This document shows, in pieces, positions 63,075 through 64,000 of a stretch of 64,000 nt of DNA. This DNA comes from Burkholderiales bacterium. GTDB taxonomy: Bacteria > Pseudomonadota > Gammaproteobacteria > Burkholderiales > Nitrosomonadaceae. Each line of letters opens with the position of its first letter. Positions within the stretch are counted from its first letter, which is position 1. The stretch lies in the NCBI GenBank assembly GCA_024235795.1, contig JACKLR010000001.1, positions 1,178,001-1,242,000 of the forward strand, in the 5' to 3' direction. The notes under the pieces are model-generated. The model ran no database searches and was not told where the DNA came from. It saw nothing but the letters and a program-made list of their open reading frames with translations. Position numbers and translations under genes: made by a program.

Positions 63075-63686
63075 TTACAAAGCGGCATTGTTACAAATCC
63101 AGTTACCAATCATTTTATTTGCTTCTTCAATACCTGTTGCTTTGGTGCTCGAAAATAATTGCACGCTCACCATAGGATATTGTAAGACTAAACTTTTTTT
63201 AACTGTATTAAGTGTGTAATTAGCTTGACACCGACTTAGTTTATCCGCTTTTGTCAACATGATATGCACCGATTTTTGTGTCCTAGAAAACCAATCCAGC
63301 ATCTGCATATCTAGATCTTTTAAAGGATGTCGTATATCCATTATCAAAACAAGGCCCAGTAACATTTTGCGCGTTTGTAAATATTCGCTGAGAAATCCAC
63401 CCCAATGATTCCTAATTTCTATCGGCACCTTTGCATAACCATAACCAGGCAAATCAACTAGAAAAAGACCAGATCTAAGGCGAAAATAATTAATTTGCTG
63501 TGTGCGACCGGGCGTTTTGCTGACAAAAGCAAGTTTATTTCGCCTCGTCAACGTATTTATCACACTCGATTTGCCTGCATTGGACCGTCCAGCAAACGCA
63601 ATTTCGACACCATCAAGCATAGGCAGATCTTTTAAGCTATTGACGGAAGTATAAAAGGATGCGTCTTGAAATAAAGTCATTTCCAT
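63075..63686 (-). CDS. engB: Ribosome biogenesis GTP-binding protein EngB/YsxC
   Basis: 203 aa. G1 GRSNAGKSS (about 33-41), G3 DLPGYGYAKV, G4 TKADKLS. Acts in 50S assembly. 1 bp separates it from coaX upstream. Confidence 0.95.
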   Translation of the reverse strand: MEMTLFQDASFYTSVNSLKDLPMLDGVEIAFAGRSNAGKSSVINTLTRRNKLAFVSKTPGRTQQINYFRLRSGLFLVDLPGYGYAKVPIEIRNHWGGFLSEYLQTRKMLLGLVLIMDIRHPLKDLDMQMLDWFSRTQKSVHIMLTKADKLSRCQANYTLNTVKKSLVLQYPMVSVQLFSSTKATGIEEANKMIGNWICNNAAL

Positions 63687-63687
63687 T

Positions 63688-64000
63688 CTAAATATTTGTT
63701 TTCAGTTGCATCTCTTTTGCAATTATTAGCAATCCATCTAAAACAAGATTCTCAATAACTGTATATTTTAAGTTAACATAAGGCAGTATATCAGCTGCGC
63801 CACCACCACTAAAAATACAATTCTTCACAGCATATCCCTGCTGGAGATGAAATAATCGTGTCATTCTCTCTATAGAACCAATTTGTGATTGGACAATACC
63901 ACTGAAAATTGCATTTGTAGTGTTTAACGGAAAAGCTTTGTAACAAAATTTTTTTTCATGATTGATATTAATTTGTGTATTTTTTTGAATACAATTTAGC
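63688..64000 (-). CDS. coaX: Type III pantothenate kinase, C-terminal part
   Basis: The last ~103 residues; the N-terminus lies beyond the right edge. Reads FPLNTTNAIFSGIVQSQIGS then IERMTR, CIFSGGGAADILP and IENLVLDGL, the CoaX C-terminal pattern. First step of coenzyme A synthesis. Stop at 63688-63690, just before the engB start. Confidence 0.9.
   Translation of the reverse strand, partial: LNCIQKNTQININHEKKFCYKAFPLNTTNAIFSGIVQSQIGSIERMTRLFHLQQGYAVKNCIFSGGGAADILPYVNLKYTVIENLVLDGLLIIAKEMQLKTNI

Overview
The window reads as a chromosomal segment of a betaproteobacterium, most likely a Nitrosomonas-like member of the Nitrosomonadaceae. The evidence is gene order and protein character (grpE-dnaK-dnaJ, miaB-phoH-ybeY-corC, rpsP-rimM-trmD-rplS, bioBFHCD, pilMNOPQ next to mrcA) together with a chromosomal-type integron. 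The genus is an inference; no rRNA or ammonia-oxidation gene is present to prove it.

Layout. 1-4.5 kb: minus-strand chaperone block dnaJ (cut by the window edge), dnaK and grpE, with good sigma-32 promoters before grpE and before dnaK, then purB. 4.8-8.6 kb: secreted proteins of unknown role, mnmA-nudJ and a DUF6629 membrane protein. 9-11.2 kb: a small secreted protein, a membrane-anchored rhodanese and an L,D-transpeptidase. 11.2-18.6 kb: a minus-strand run of an MgtC/DUF4010 protein, recJ, corC, ybeY, phoH, miaB and a small exported protein, then tRNA-Met(CAU) and typA.

20.8-27.9 kb is a mobile integron: intI on the minus strand, an attI region with a perfect 12-bp inverted repeat, and eight plus-strand cassettes. 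Most have an attC whose R'' box is complementary to the start of its own cassette. Two cassettes (1 and 4) are identical 316-bp copies. Cassette 3 encodes a PD-(D/E)XK nuclease joined to an EVE/PUA-like domain and is split by an IS4-type element with a 9-bp target duplication. Other cassettes encode further nuclease-like proteins, a GNAT acetyltransferase, a HEPN-like protein and a zinc-ribbon membrane protein. The last attC is truncated. The array runs into 1.3 kb of broken toxin-antitoxin genes: two VapC remnants, a VapB remnant, a DUF2442 gene broken by a 17-bp tandem duplication and a DUF4160 gene broken by a 1-nt frameshift. The ribosomal operon rpsP-rimM-trmD-rplS follows.

31.5-38.6 kb: an ArsC-family protein, an IalB-like protein, a DUF2024 protein, an O-methyltransferase, an O-antigen ligase, an FkbM methyltransferase cut in two by a second IS, and a glycosyltransferase-like protein. 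38.9-43.7 kb: a tightly coupled plus-strand operon (KdsB-like cytidylyltransferase, HpcH/HpaI aldolase, 2-hydroxyacid dehydrogenase, sugar epimerase, HAD phosphatase, Pgl/DevB-like protein) followed by rlmD. Its enzymes would fit synthesis of a CMP-activated 3-deoxy-ulosonic acid for a surface glycan. 45.6-64 kb: an FmdB protein, aspS-nudB, the complete bioBFHCD cluster, comF, trmL, type IV pilus pilMNOPQ, mrcA, hemB, engB and the start-truncated coaX at the window edge.
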